NCBI RefSeq assembly: GCF_030547005.1
Contig: NZ_JAUOPN010000004.1
Coordinates: 186,001 to 250,000, forward strand
Reading direction: 5' to 3'
DNA: 64,000 nt
Origin: Maribacter sp. 1_MG-2023
GTDB taxonomy: Bacteria > Bacteroidota > Bacteroidia > Flavobacteriales > Flavobacteriaceae
In this document: positions 32,789 through 42,159 of the stretch, piece after piece
Numbering within the stretch: the stretch's first letter is position 1
How the letters are laid out: every line of letters starts with the position of its first letter
Notes under the pieces: model-generated
What the model was told of the DNA's origin: nothing
Databases searched by the model: none
Seen by the model: only the letters and a program-made list of their open reading frames with translations
Program-made: the position numbers and the translations under genes

Positions 32789-34513
32789 TTACTTTTTAAT
32801 TTTAATTTCAACAACTCCATTTTCACCCTCCTTACCATATTTTTCTATGGCTTTTTCATCTTTAAGAATAAAAATACTTTCAATAGTATTTGGGTCTATA
32901 GCTTCCATTTCTAGTTTAGTGATTTTTCTATCATTAACATAGTACAATGGCTCCAACTCAATATCTTTCGAAATTTCGGAAACCATGTTTGAAATATCAT
33001 CATCCTGTAATTTAAACTGTACAGGAATAGAAAAAGGAACATTCACAGCCACACCATCATTTTTACCAGGTGTCATTTTTGGTAATCTTTTAATAATACG
33101 TACAACCTCATCTTCGAGTAATTTATCTGGACCTCGTAGTTTAATATTCTCTATAATTCCCTCAGAATTAATATTAAACATAACACTTACCCTACCCTCT
33201 ATATTAGCATCTTGAGCCTCTTGTGGGTAATTAAAATGTTTACCAATATGTTGCTGCATTTTTTCATTAAAGCAAGCACGTTTATCAGCAGCATCTTCAC
33301 AGCCAGGGAAAATTGGAACCTCGTCAACTACGGCAAAAGGAACAGCATCATCTTGAACCTGGATTTGCTTTGCAAGATCTGAGTTTAATTTAAAAAATTC
33401 AAAATCATCTTCCAAAACCTTCGATTCAATATGCATTTTAGCATTGATAAAAACCCCATCTGGCGCTGAGATTCCAGAGCCCTTGGGAGCCTTTGAAAAA
33501 GTAATCTTAGATTGTTTATCCTTCACTATCATTGACCAGTCCTTAGGTTGTACAGAAAGCTCAATCAGCTGACCATAAAACTGTTTGCTTTTATCTAGAC
33601 TAAGGTTGTCAATATTAGCTACCTCAAATTGTGGATGAAGATTATCTTTATTCTTGGAATTTATTTCACAACTGGTGTACAACAACATCCCCAGCACCAT
33701 AGGTATTAATAGTAAATACTTCAACTGCCAGATTTTTTTTGATTTTGATTTTTGTAACATGATTATTCGTTTTTTGATTAATGATTGTGTAAAAAATTGA
33801 TTGATGAATGATATATATTCGGTCTGAAAAACCTGAGCCAATAACTGCTCATAATGATCTGTTTTATGTTCTTTTGATACCTGAGCATCGGCAATAAATT
33901 CATGTAATTCTGAAATACGATTTTGATATACGTACACTAGCGGATTAAACCAGCCTACAACTCGCATCAGCTCAAAGAACAACAAGTCGTAAGTATGCCT
34001 TTGTTTTATATGTACCAATTCATGGGCTATAATAGTATCATGCTTCATGCGTAATACACGGTCACCTATAAAAATGGATTTAAAGAATGAGAATGCAATG
34101 CTACTATTGGCGATAACAATTTGCGTGAAAAACGGATACTGAACTTTTTTCCCACTTTTTCTCAAGAGATACAACTGTCTTATTTTTAATCCGAATAACA
34201 ACAATGCCACTAGCATTCCGCCATAAAAAACACCTTCTTGCCAAGTAAGATTCCAGCTGGCTGATTCTTCAACTTGAACAACAACTGCTTCATTTTGTAA
34301 TCCCCATAAATATTCTGGGTATTGGGCAAATGTCTGCGGTACTTGCTGCTTAAAAGCTTCAATTTTCACCCAAGGCAATATCAAAGACAAAACAAAGGTT
34401 CCGATTAAATACACCCGATTCCATTGAAAAAAGGTCTCTTTCTTTAGAAAAAAGTCATAAATGACCAAGAAAAGAAGCTGAAAGGCGATGCACTCCAAAA
34501 TGTATTGTATCAT
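32789..34513 (-). CDS. BlaR1-like M56 metallopeptidase with TonB-C and plug-like tail
   Basis: Membrane sensor-protease, 574 residues, overlapping its BlaI gene by 4 bp. Helices lie at about 4-22, 33-49, 95-111 and 264-281. The zinc site is His164-Glu165-x2-His168 (HELVH) with Glu205 in LHEFIAD. Beyond the last helix, residues 397-503 form a complete TonB C-terminal-like domain (VPIFPGCE to VPFSIPVQFKL). The tail (522-574) ends IESIFILKDEKAIEKYG...NGVVEIKIKK, which resembles the plug segment of SusC-type TonB receptors. There is no penicillin-binding sensor. The signal could be the state of TonB-dependent uptake (speculative). Confidence 0.85.
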   Translation of the reverse strand: MIQYILECIAFQLLFLVIYDFFLKKETFFQWNRVYLIGTFVLSLILPWVKIEAFKQQVPQTFAQYPEYLWGLQNEAVVVQVEESASWNLTWQEGVFYGGMLVALLLFGLKIRQLYLLRKSGKKVQYPFFTQIVIANSSIAFSFFKSIFIGDRVLRMKHDTIIAHELVHIKQRHTYDLLFFELMRVVGWFNPLVYVYQNRISELHEFIADAQVSKEHKTDHYEQLLAQVFQTEYISFINQFFTQSLIKKRIIMLQKSKSKKIWQLKYLLLIPMVLGMLLYTSCEINSKNKDNLHPQFEVANIDNLSLDKSKQFYGQLIELSVQPKDWSMIVKDKQSKITFSKAPKGSGISAPDGVFINAKMHIESKVLEDDFEFFKLNSDLAKQIQVQDDAVPFAVVDEVPIFPGCEDAADKRACFNEKMQQHIGKHFNYPQEAQDANIEGRVSVMFNINSEGIIENIKLRGPDKLLEDEVVRIIKRLPKMTPGKNDGVAVNVPFSIPVQFKLQDDDISNMVSEISKDIELEPLYYVNDRKITKLEMEAIDPNTIESIFILKDEKAIEKYGKEGENGVVEIKIKK

Positions 34514-34872
34514 GGTTTCTCCTTTTTAATTTCATTTAATACCGACTCTAATTCAGAAAGGCTCATATCATTTTTCTTCATAAAAAACGACACCATACTT
34601 TTAAATGAACCTTGAAAATAGCCGTCTACCAATTTGTTGATGGACTGATTACTGTAATCTGATTTCATCACCAAAGGGAAATATAAATACCCTTTTCCTA
34701 ACTGTTCATGATCCACAAAACCCTTGCTTTCTAAAATCCGAACAATTGTAGAAACGGTATTATATGCTGGTTTTGGTTCAGGTAATTTTTCAATGATCGA
34801 TGCTACGTTACATTTCTGTAATTCCCATAACACAATCATCACTTCTTCCTCTGCTTTTGTCAACTGCTTCAT
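34510..34872 (-). CDS. BlaI/MecI/CopY family transcriptional repressor
   Basis: A 120-residue winged-helix repressor: MKQLTKAEEEVMIVLWELQ, recognition helix region PKPAYNTVSTIVRILESKG, wing GKGYLYFPLV and a C-terminal dimerisation helix ending NEIKKEKP. It shares the fold but not the recognition residues of the first BlaI in the window (YNTVSTIVRIL against TTTVATLLKRM), in line with a different operator. It overlaps the BlaR1-type gene by 4 bp (ATGA). Confidence 0.92.
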   Translation of the reverse strand: MKQLTKAEEEVMIVLWELQKCNVASIIEKLPEPKPAYNTVSTIVRILESKGFVDHEQLGKGYLYFPLVMKSDYSNQSINKLVDGYFQGSFKSMVSFFMKKNDMSLSELESVLNEIKKEKP

Positions 34873-34874
34873 TC

Positions 34875-34938
34875 AACTAATCTTTTAGTTCTATGTTCAA
34901 ATATAACTAAATATTTAGTTTAAACTAATTTTATAGTT
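34875..34938 (-). promoter_or_regulatory. promoter with three AACTAA-N4-TTAGTT operators of the second blaI
   Basis: Three 16-bp dyads are seen: 34875-34890 (AACTAATCTTTTAGTT), 34905-34920 (AACTAAATATTTAGTT, a perfect palindrome) and 34923-34938 (AACTAATTTTATAGTT). On the minus strand the -7 box TATATTTG (34905-34898) touches the central copy; one copy lies in the -33 region and one after the start site. The layout mirrors the first blaI promoter but with a different sequence. Autorepression is the natural reading. Confidence 0.7.
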
Positions 34939-35016
34939 GAAAAAATTACTTTTGATAGGTGTTCATGTAACAAATGCAACCTATATTAGTCTTATAAGTA
35001 ACACTTACTATTTACA

Positions 35017-35532
35017 ATGGATATATTTTTATTAGTACTAGGGTTCATTTTAATGCTCGTAGGTATTTTAGGGAGCTTCTTACCAGTTTTACCAGGACCA
35101 CCAATTAGTTGGGTAGGTCTTCTTTTACTGTATTCCACAAGCGCCATTACCATGAATTGGACGTTCTTAGGCATTACACTAGCTATAGCTTTAATAGTTT
35201 TCGGATTAGATTATGTGATACCAGCCATTGGAACAAAAAAGTTTGGAGGTACGAAAGCGGGAGTTATCGGCACCACCGTAGGATTGTTAGTTGCCTTAAT
35301 ATTTCCTATACTAGGACCATTCGGAATTATTATATGGCCTTTTGTTGGTGCTTTAGTGGGAGAACTACTGAATAAAGCGGACAAAAAAACCGCTACTAAA
35401 GCGGCTTTTGGATCTTTTTTAGGATTTTTAACGGGTACTTTTTTGAAATTTATGGTCGCCATTGTTTATTTGGGACTCTTCATTTCAAAAGCTTGGGAAC
35501 ATAGTAGCGCCCTATTTCCTTTCTTTAATTAA
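35017..35532 (+). CDS. DUF456 membrane protein
   Basis: A 171-residue inner membrane protein with about five hydrophobic helices and Gly-rich turns. MLVGILGSFLPVLPGPPISWVGLLLL and GTKKFGGTKAGVIGTTVGLLVAL are diagnostic of DUF456. The C-terminal KAAFGSFLGFLTGTFLKF helix is also typical. The role is unknown. It is transcribed alone and converges with the nitroreductase gene. Confidence 0.88.
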   Translation: MDIFLLVLGFILMLVGILGSFLPVLPGPPISWVGLLLLYSTSAITMNWTFLGITLAIALIVFGLDYVIPAIGTKKFGGTKAGVIGTTVGLLVALIFPILGPFGIIIWPFVGALVGELLNKADKKTATKAAFGSFLGFLTGTFLKFMVAIVYLGLFISKAWEHSSALFPFFN

Positions 35533-35550
35533 CGGAGATATTACTCCGTT
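35531..35550. terminator. short hairpin between convergent genes
   Basis: AACGGAG/CTCCGTT with a 6-nt loop overlaps both stop codons. It lacks a clear T-run, so it is a weak bidirectional terminator at best. Confidence 0.4.
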
Positions 35551-36098
35551 ATCCATTCTGTTTTACTTTCGATAGGCTTGCGTTTACCATCGGTCAATTC
35601 TTCATCGAAATTACCCATATAGAAAAAACCTAAACATTTTTCACCTTCGGCTAAAGTTAAAAACTCGCCCATGTGTTTTATGAGTCCCGGTGAAGACCAA
35701 TACGATCCAATACCCATTTCTGTACATTGCAACCACATATTCTGCACTGCCATAGCAACTGCTGCAACCTCTTCCCATTCAGGTACTGATTCATTTATAT
35801 CTCTTTGCATACAAATAGCAATAATTGCACCCGCCATTTTTGGATTCTCTTGCAACTTTTTAATCTTCATTGCTTTTGGCTTCGGATCAAGCTCCTCATA
35901 TTTTTTAGATAAGAAAGCTCCTAGTCTACCTTTTGCTTCCCCTTGAATCACTTTAAAACGCCATGGTTCTGTACACCTATGGTTAGGTGCCCAATTTGCA
36001 GCCTCTAACACCTTTTCTATATCTGCCTTTGCAATTGGTGTATCATTATACTGCACCGGAAATACCGAGCGTCTCTTTTTAATTATATCAAATATCAT
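35541..36098 (-). CDS. nitroreductase family protein
   Basis: A 185-residue FMN-dependent oxidoreductase. MIFDIIKKRRSVFPVQYND carries the conserved RRS phosphate-binding motif, ANWAPNHRCTEPWRF the central loop and MGIGSYWSSPG the flavin-contacting helix. The single-domain length fits the NfsB/YdjA-like group. The substrate is unknown. It lies 111 bp after the LysR gene on the same strand, with no clear functional link to the hut genes. Confidence 0.9.
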   Translation of the reverse strand: MIFDIIKKRRSVFPVQYNDTPIAKADIEKVLEAANWAPNHRCTEPWRFKVIQGEAKGRLGAFLSKKYEELDPKPKAMKIKKLQENPKMAGAIIAICMQRDINESVPEWEEVAAVAMAVQNMWLQCTEMGIGSYWSSPGLIKHMGEFLTLAEGEKCLGFFYMGNFDEELTDGKRKPIESKTEWITE

Positions 36099-36209
36099 AG
36101 TTTCATTGTTCGTTTATTCGCTGTGCGCAATACGCCAAGCGCAGCACGCTCTATTTTCTAATCAAAGTAAAATTAACCCTTCAAAAACTCATTCTGTGTT
36201 AGATAAGTA

Positions 36210-37103
36210 TTAAAACTTATCTTCTAAAAGTAATTCCATACAATTCTTAAGAACCGGATTCGTATGTTCCTTTTTCCAAATTACAGATAATTCTGCTCGT
36301 TGAGGAATATCTTTTAGTTCCACAAACTTCACCCTCATTTGAAATCCGTTTTGTAAAGATGTAGGTACAATGGCGATTCCCATGTGATTTTCTACCAGCT
36401 TAAAAATGGTATGGGCATGAACAGATTTATGGGAGACTTTAGGTGCAAAACCGGCATCTTGACAAATACTCATTATAGTGTCATAATATAACGGACTATA
36501 AGCCTGACTGAATAAAATAAAATCTTCATTAGCAAATCGTTGCATTCCGTCAAACTCCCTCGTTAACATCGGGTATTTTTCTGGTAATACCAACGAAAAG
36601 GTATCTGTAAACACCGTTTTCATTTGTAAGGTACTTGGCACTCGTGCAACACGCACAAAACCCATATCTAATTGATCATTTAAAACCGCATCTACTTGGG
36701 CAAAATTAGAAAGCTCTTCTAACGATGTTTTTACCTTCGGATAGTTTTCCTTAATCTCTAATAATAATTTCGGAATTACCTGTTGCATAGCCGAACCTAA
36801 AAATCCAATTCGTAACTCTCCACTATTACCATCACCCACCAATTTCAATTGCCGTTCTACTTTATCCATATGATTAAAAATGAATTCAACTTCCTTTTTT
36901 AGGTAGTGACCAGGAGGTGTTAATGCCACTTTTTTATTATTTCTTTCGAACAATTGGGTCTCTAAAATCTCTTCCATCTGCTTTATCTGCCTGCTGAGGC
37001 CCGGTTGCGAAATAAATAATTTTTCCGCAGCCTTTCTAAAGTGCAATTCTTGTGCTACTGCTAGAAAGTAGGTTAGATGCCGTAATTCTATTTGATTACT
37101 CAT
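36210..37103 (-). CDS. LysR family transcriptional regulator, probably of the hut operon
   Basis: A 297-residue LTTR. The N-terminal HTH (about 1-60) reads IELRHLTYFLAVAQELHFRKAAEKLFISQPGLSRQIKQ, and the periplasmic-binding-like effector domain spans about 90-297. It is transcribed away from hutH with 84 bp between the starts, the usual LTTR arrangement. A TTGATA-N8-TATCAA dyad lies in that gap. In many bacteria urocanate is the inducer of hut genes; whether this LTTR senses it is inferred. Confidence 0.88.
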   Translation of the reverse strand: MSNQIELRHLTYFLAVAQELHFRKAAEKLFISQPGLSRQIKQMEEILETQLFERNNKKVALTPPGHYLKKEVEFIFNHMDKVERQLKLVGDGNSGELRIGFLGSAMQQVIPKLLLEIKENYPKVKTSLEELSNFAQVDAVLNDQLDMGFVRVARVPSTLQMKTVFTDTFSLVLPEKYPMLTREFDGMQRFANEDFILFSQAYSPLYYDTIMSICQDAGFAPKVSHKSVHAHTIFKLVENHMGIAIVPTSLQNGFQMRVKFVELKDIPQRAELSVIWKKEHTNPVLKNCMELLLEDKF

Positions 37104-37124
37104 AGTTATCGATTGATGACAAAA

Positions 37125-37144
37125 TTGATATTACCAAGTATCAA
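37125..37144. promoter_or_regulatory. candidate LysR operator between lysR and hutH
   Basis: TTGATA-N8-TATCAA is an interrupted palindrome containing the T-N11-A pattern of LysR sites (GATA-N8-TATC). On the minus strand a perfect -7 box TATTTTTG (37149-37142) overlaps it, so binding could repress lysR while acting on hutH. Confidence 0.55.
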
Positions 37145-37187
37145 AAATAGATATTAATTTTAATAAAAATATTGAATAGGCAAAGCT

Positions 37188-38762
37188 ATGGGCAAACAGA
37201 CGTTTAAATTGGGTGAAGATTGGCTTAACGCGGGGAAAGCAATGCAAATTGTTCATGGTGAAATTAGCCCCATACTGTTTAAAGCTACAGAAGATAAAAT
37301 AACTAAAAGCTGGAAAATTGTACAGAACATTGTAGATAAAGGTGATCCTGTTTATGGTATAAATACCGGCTTCGGACCATTATGTACCACCAAAATATCT
37401 AAGTCAGAAACAAATATTCTACAAACTAATATACTTCAAAGTCACAGTGTAGGCGTTGGTGACCCAATCGCAAAAGACATCGCTAAATTAATGCTGATTC
37501 TTAAAGCACAATCGTTGGCAAAAGGCTATTCGGGCATTGCATTGAATACCTTAAATAGAATTATTTGGCATATCGATAATGATGCTATTCCTGTTGTTCC
37601 ATCTCAAGGATCAGTAGGTGCATCAGGAGATTTGGCGCCGCTTTCCCATTTATTCCTACCGCTTATTGGCTTAGGTAAAGTAGAATACAAGAATGAAACC
37701 ATATCAACGAAAACACTTTTTGAACTAACGGGATTAGAACCAATCGCTTTAGGTCCAAAAGAAGGTCTAGCACTTATTAACGGCACACAATTCATAGCCG
37801 CCCATGCTGTAAAAGTAGTTGCCCAACTACATTCAATTTTAGCACAAGCAGATGTTATTGGCGCTATGATGATAGAAGGTTTGCAAGGTTCAGTTAAACC
37901 ATTTTATAATGAACTTCATGCACTACGCCCTTTTAAAGGGAATGTACATGTAGCAAAACGTGTGAAGAAATTATTGAAGGGTTCTGAAATTATGGAAGCC
38001 CATGTAGATTGCGAAAAAGTACAAGACCCCTACTCCATTCGTTGCATTCCACAAGTACATGGTGCTTCGCGAACAGCATGGTTACACCTTAAGGAATTAT
38101 TAGAAGTAGAATTAAACTCGGTTACCGACAATCCTGTAATCATAGATGAAGAATTGACCATTAGTGGCGGTAATTTTCACGGTCAGCCTTTGGCAATGGC
38201 ACTAGATTATGCCTGTTTAGCAGCATCAGAAATTGGGAATATATCTGACCGTCGAATTTATTTATCCTTAGAAGGTAATAGTCCCGGTGTACCAAAACTT
38301 CTTATGAATGACACCGGTATAAATTCCGGATACATGATCTTACAATATACCACCGCAGCATTGGCAAGTGAAAATAAGGGACTTTGTTTTCCGTCAAGCG
38401 CAGATAGTATTCCAACTTCACTTGGTCAAGAAGATCATGTAAGTATGGGATCTATTGGTGGTAGAAAAGCGTTACAGGTTATTGGTAATGTTGAAAAAAT
38501 ATTGGCAATTGAATTATTGACTGCTGCACAGGCTTTCGAATTTAGAAAACCGTTAAAATCTGGCATATATCTAGAAGAAGTACACAATGCCGTTCGCAGC
38601 CAAGTGGCTTTCGCAAGTAAAGACCGCGTATTTGCAGATGATATTGAAAAGGGTATTGCCATGATTAAAGATCAGACCATACTAAAAGTTATTGACCGTG
38701 TACAAGCAGAACATAACATATCTTTAAAGACAAAACACTCAGAAGAGTTCGAAAACTACTAA
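37188..38762 (+). CDS. hutH: histidine ammonia-lyase
   Basis: First step of histidine degradation: L-histidine to urocanate plus ammonia. The 524-residue protein has the self-forming MIO cofactor triad Ala145-Ser146-Gly147 in GSVGASGDLAPLSH, the YGINTGFGPL active-site loop and the SSADSIPTSLGQEDHVSMG block. Length and motifs match bacterial HutH. It leads the operon and lies 4 bp before hutI. The start is the ATG at 37188. Confidence 0.96.
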   Translation: MGKQTFKLGEDWLNAGKAMQIVHGEISPILFKATEDKITKSWKIVQNIVDKGDPVYGINTGFGPLCTTKISKSETNILQTNILQSHSVGVGDPIAKDIAKLMLILKAQSLAKGYSGIALNTLNRIIWHIDNDAIPVVPSQGSVGASGDLAPLSHLFLPLIGLGKVEYKNETISTKTLFELTGLEPIALGPKEGLALINGTQFIAAHAVKVVAQLHSILAQADVIGAMMIEGLQGSVKPFYNELHALRPFKGNVHVAKRVKKLLKGSEIMEAHVDCEKVQDPYSIRCIPQVHGASRTAWLHLKELLEVELNSVTDNPVIIDEELTISGGNFHGQPLAMALDYACLAASEIGNISDRRIYLSLEGNSPGVPKLLMNDTGINSGYMILQYTTAALASENKGLCFPSSADSIPTSLGQEDHVSMGSIGGRKALQVIGNVEKILAIELLTAAQAFEFRKPLKSGIYLEEVHNAVRSQVAFASKDRVFADDIEKGIAMIKDQTILKVIDRVQAEHNISLKTKHSEEFENY

Positions 38763-38766
38763 TCTA

Positions 38767-40014
38767 ATGACAAAAAGAACACTTATAGGTCCGTTTAAAC
38801 AGATACTACCCATGACAGGAATAAAGCTCAAAGGAGCTATTTCTGACCATGAGCTTGAAGTGATTGTTGAGGGCGGAATTTTAATCGAAGACAACCACAT
38901 CTTAGCCACAGGGAATTTTGAAGATTTAAAATTGAAATATCCAGAAGCAGGTGTTCAATTGCTAAAAGGAAACCATGTTTGTGTACCTGGTTTCGTTGAT
39001 GCTCATACCCATATTTGTTTTGGTGGCTCACGTGCTAAAGACTATGCCATGCGAAATGCCGGAAAATCATATTTAGAAATTGCACATTCTGGCGGTGGCA
39101 TTTGGGATACCGTTACCCAAACCAGAAAAGCAAGTATAGAGGAGTTAACGAAAAGCACTATAAAAAGAGCTAATCGTCATCTTAAAAATGGAACGACTAC
39201 TTTAGAAGTTAAAAGTGGCTACGGACTAACCGTCGATGAAGAACTGAAAATGCTTCGTGCTATTAAAGAAGCCGATAAAGAAGCATTGCCTGAATTAATT
39301 TCTACTTGCCTTGCAGCGCACATGTTACCCAAAGATTTTGATGGCTCAGAGACCGAATATTTAAAAATGACTTCTAAGGAGTTATTCCCCATTCTTAAAG
39401 AAGAAAACCTAACACAACGTATTGATGCGTTCATTGAGCAAAGTGCTTTTTCTGCGGATGATATACAGGCATATTTTTCAAAAGCTAGTCAGATGAATTT
39501 TCACATTACCGTGCACGCAGACCAATTTTCTGCAGGTGGTAGTAAAGTAGCAGTTGAGTTTAATGCGATAAGCGCAGATCATTTAGAAGCAAGCGGAGAT
39601 ACAGAAATAGAATTATTAGCACATAGCGAGACTATTGCAGTAGCACTACCAGGAGCTTCCTTAGGTTTAGGATGCGACTTTACTCCCGCTCGTAAACTGT
39701 TAGACGCAGGTGCAGCCCTTGCCATTGCAAGTGACCACAACCCTGGCTCTGCACCAATGGGCGATTTACTGACCCAAGCCAGTATTCTTGGAACATTTCA
39801 AAAATTAACGAATGCCGAGGTCTTGGCAGGAATCACTTTTAGAGCTGCAGCAGCATTGAAACTAGAAGACAGAGGAAAATTGGAAGCGGGACTACTAGCG
39901 GATTTAGCCGTTTTTCATTCAGATAATTATCAAGATATTCTGTACAATCAAGGAAATCTAAAACCGTGTATGGTTTGGAAAAATGGAGAGTTGGTTTTTG
40001 ATCGACATAAGTAG
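38767..40014 (+). CDS. hutI: imidazolonepropionase
   Basis: Third step of the pathway: 4-imidazolone-5-propanoate to N-formimidoyl-L-glutamate. The 415-residue amidohydrolase shows the metal motif DAHTHICFGG, the substrate loop LEVKSGYGLT, a metal-binding HVTVHAD-type motif (here ITVHADQF) and the ASDHNPGSAP metal Asp region. It starts 4 bp after hutH, so the two are co-translated. Confidence 0.95.
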   Translation: MTKRTLIGPFKQILPMTGIKLKGAISDHELEVIVEGGILIEDNHILATGNFEDLKLKYPEAGVQLLKGNHVCVPGFVDAHTHICFGGSRAKDYAMRNAGKSYLEIAHSGGGIWDTVTQTRKASIEELTKSTIKRANRHLKNGTTTLEVKSGYGLTVDEELKMLRAIKEADKEALPELISTCLAAHMLPKDFDGSETEYLKMTSKELFPILKEENLTQRIDAFIEQSAFSADDIQAYFSKASQMNFHITVHADQFSAGGSKVAVEFNAISADHLEASGDTEIELLAHSETIAVALPGASLGLGCDFTPARKLLDAGAALAIASDHNPGSAPMGDLLTQASILGTFQKLTNAEVLAGITFRAAAALKLEDRGKLEAGLLADLAVFHSDNYQDILYNQGNLKPCMVWKNGELVFDRHK

Positions 40015-40078
40015 TTGTTGGTTGTTGGAAAACAAACCTCTAGACCCAAAACCAAATAAATTTATTTAAAAATTAAAG

Positions 40079-42079
40079 ATGGATTTTAAAGCACTGATAC
40101 AGATTGGTATACCAACAGAACTTCCTCCAAAAAAGGAGCGTTCTCCAGCGGTTAGTCACGCACCAAATAGAAAGCAAATACTTTCTAAAGAAGAAAAGCA
40201 ATTGGCAATCAAAAATGCCTTGCGTTATTTTCCGGCGGACTTGCATGCTGTATTGGCTCCTGAATTTGCTGAAGAGTTACAGACGTATGGCAGAATCTAC
40301 ATGTATCGTTTTCAACCATCTTATGATATGCATGCCCGAGCTATTTCAGCATATCCGGCACAGACTAGTCATGCTGCCGCAATCATGCTCATGATTCAGA
40401 ATAATCTAGATCCTGCCGTAGCGCAGCATCCCCAAGAACTGATTACTTATGGTGGTAACGGTGCTGTATTCCAGAATTGGGCTCAGTATTTATTAACTAT
40501 GCAATACTTGTCAGAAATGACCAAAGAGCAGACCTTACATATCTATTCTGGGCATCCCATGGGGTTATTTCCCTCATCAAAAGAAGCTCCAAGAGTTGTG
40601 GTAACTAACGGAATGATGATTCCCAATTACTCCAAACAAGACGATTGGGAAAAGTACAATGCACTTGGCGTAACACAATACGGTCAAATGACTGCGGGCT
40701 CCTATATGTACATAGGTCCGCAAGGTATTGTTCATGGTACTGCAATTACAGTAATGAACGCATTTAGAAAGGTGTTAAATACGGATGAAAATCCCAATGG
40801 AAAAATATTCTTAACTGCGGGATTAGGCGGAATGAGCGGTGCACAACCAAAAGCTGGTAACATAGCCGGATGCATTACTATTTGCGCAGAAGTGAATGAG
40901 CTTGCGGCAAAGAAAAGACATATACAGGGTTGGGTAGACGAACTAATTGATGATTTAGATATTTTAGTAACCAGAACAAAAGAAGCAATAACTAAAAACG
41001 AAGTAGTATCACTTGCATTCATTGGCAATGTGGTCGATGTATGGGAACGTTTTTTTAAGGAGGACATATTCATACATCTCGGTTCTGATCAAACCTCATT
41101 ACACAACCCGTGGGCAGGTGGTTATTATCCTGTTGGATTATCTTTTGAAGAGGCAAACGAAATGATGAATCAGAATCCCGAGGCATTTAAAGCGAAAGTA
41201 CAAGAATCGTTACGCAGACACGCAGATGCTATTAACCAACACACCAAAAAAGGCACCTATTTCTTTGATTACGGAAATGCCTTTTTATTAGAAGCATCAA
41301 GAGCAGGTGCCGATGTTATGGCTGAGAATAAAATAGATTTTAAATATCCGTCGTACGTTCAAGACATTTTAGGCCCCATGTGTTTTGATTACGGATTTGG
41401 ACCATTTCGTTGGGTATGCTCCTCTGGTAAAATAGAAGATTTAAGAAAGACCGATGCTATTGCATTACGTGTACTAGAGGAAATTAAAAAAGATGCTCCC
41501 ACAGAAATTAAGCAACAACTAGCAGATAATATAAAATGGATATCTGAAGCAGAGCAAAACAAATTGGTCGTAGGATCAAAAGCAAGAATCTTATACGCAG
41601 ATGCAGAAGGTAGAGCAAAAATAGCATTGGCATTTAACGACGCCATTGCTAATGGAGAGTTAAGTGCACCTATTATCTTAGGAAGAGACCACCATGATGT
41701 AAGTGGTACAGATTCACCGTACAGAGAAACAAGCAATATTTACGACGGTAGTAAATTTACTGCAGACATGGCAATACATAATGTTATTGGTGATAGCTTT
41801 AGGGGAGCAACCTGGGTTTCTATACACAACGGTGGCGGAGTTGGCTGGGGAGAAGTCACCAATGGCGGATTCGGTATGGTGTTAGATGGATCAAAAGATG
41901 CAGAACGAAAGCTAAAGAATATGCTCTTTTATGACGTAAACAACGGAATTGCAAGACGTAGTTGGGCGAGAAATAAAGAGGCAATGTTTGCATTACAACG
42001 AGAAATGGAGCGAACAAAAACATTAAAAGTTACGATGCCATCTTTAGTCGAAGAAAAAATTTTAAAAGATTTATTCTAA
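40079..42079 (+). CDS. hutU: urocanate hydratase
   Basis: Second step: urocanate to imidazolonepropionate, using tightly bound NAD. The 666-residue protein is longer than the ~555 of most HutU and belongs to the long form seen in Bacteroidota. It has the NAD-binding TAGLGGMSGAQPKA, the LITYGGNGAVFQNWAQY block, the conserved Cys in GFGPFRWVCSSG and the final SIHNGGGVGWGEVTNGGFG. It follows hutI by 64 bp. Confidence 0.95.
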   Translation: MDFKALIQIGIPTELPPKKERSPAVSHAPNRKQILSKEEKQLAIKNALRYFPADLHAVLAPEFAEELQTYGRIYMYRFQPSYDMHARAISAYPAQTSHAAAIMLMIQNNLDPAVAQHPQELITYGGNGAVFQNWAQYLLTMQYLSEMTKEQTLHIYSGHPMGLFPSSKEAPRVVVTNGMMIPNYSKQDDWEKYNALGVTQYGQMTAGSYMYIGPQGIVHGTAITVMNAFRKVLNTDENPNGKIFLTAGLGGMSGAQPKAGNIAGCITICAEVNELAAKKRHIQGWVDELIDDLDILVTRTKEAITKNEVVSLAFIGNVVDVWERFFKEDIFIHLGSDQTSLHNPWAGGYYPVGLSFEEANEMMNQNPEAFKAKVQESLRRHADAINQHTKKGTYFFDYGNAFLLEASRAGADVMAENKIDFKYPSYVQDILGPMCFDYGFGPFRWVCSSGKIEDLRKTDAIALRVLEEIKKDAPTEIKQQLADNIKWISEAEQNKLVVGSKARILYADAEGRAKIALAFNDAIANGELSAPIILGRDHHDVSGTDSPYRETSNIYDGSKFTADMAIHNVIGDSFRGATWVSIHNGGGVGWGEVTNGGFGMVLDGSKDAERKLKNMLFYDVNNGIARRSWARNKEAMFALQREMERTKTLKVTMPSLVEEKILKDLF

Positions 42080-42159
42080 CAATCTAAGATTAGTATTACT
42101 TTATCGTTTAGTTTAAAGATTGTTTTTCGTCTAATAATTTTCCTGAACTTTAGAATGAT

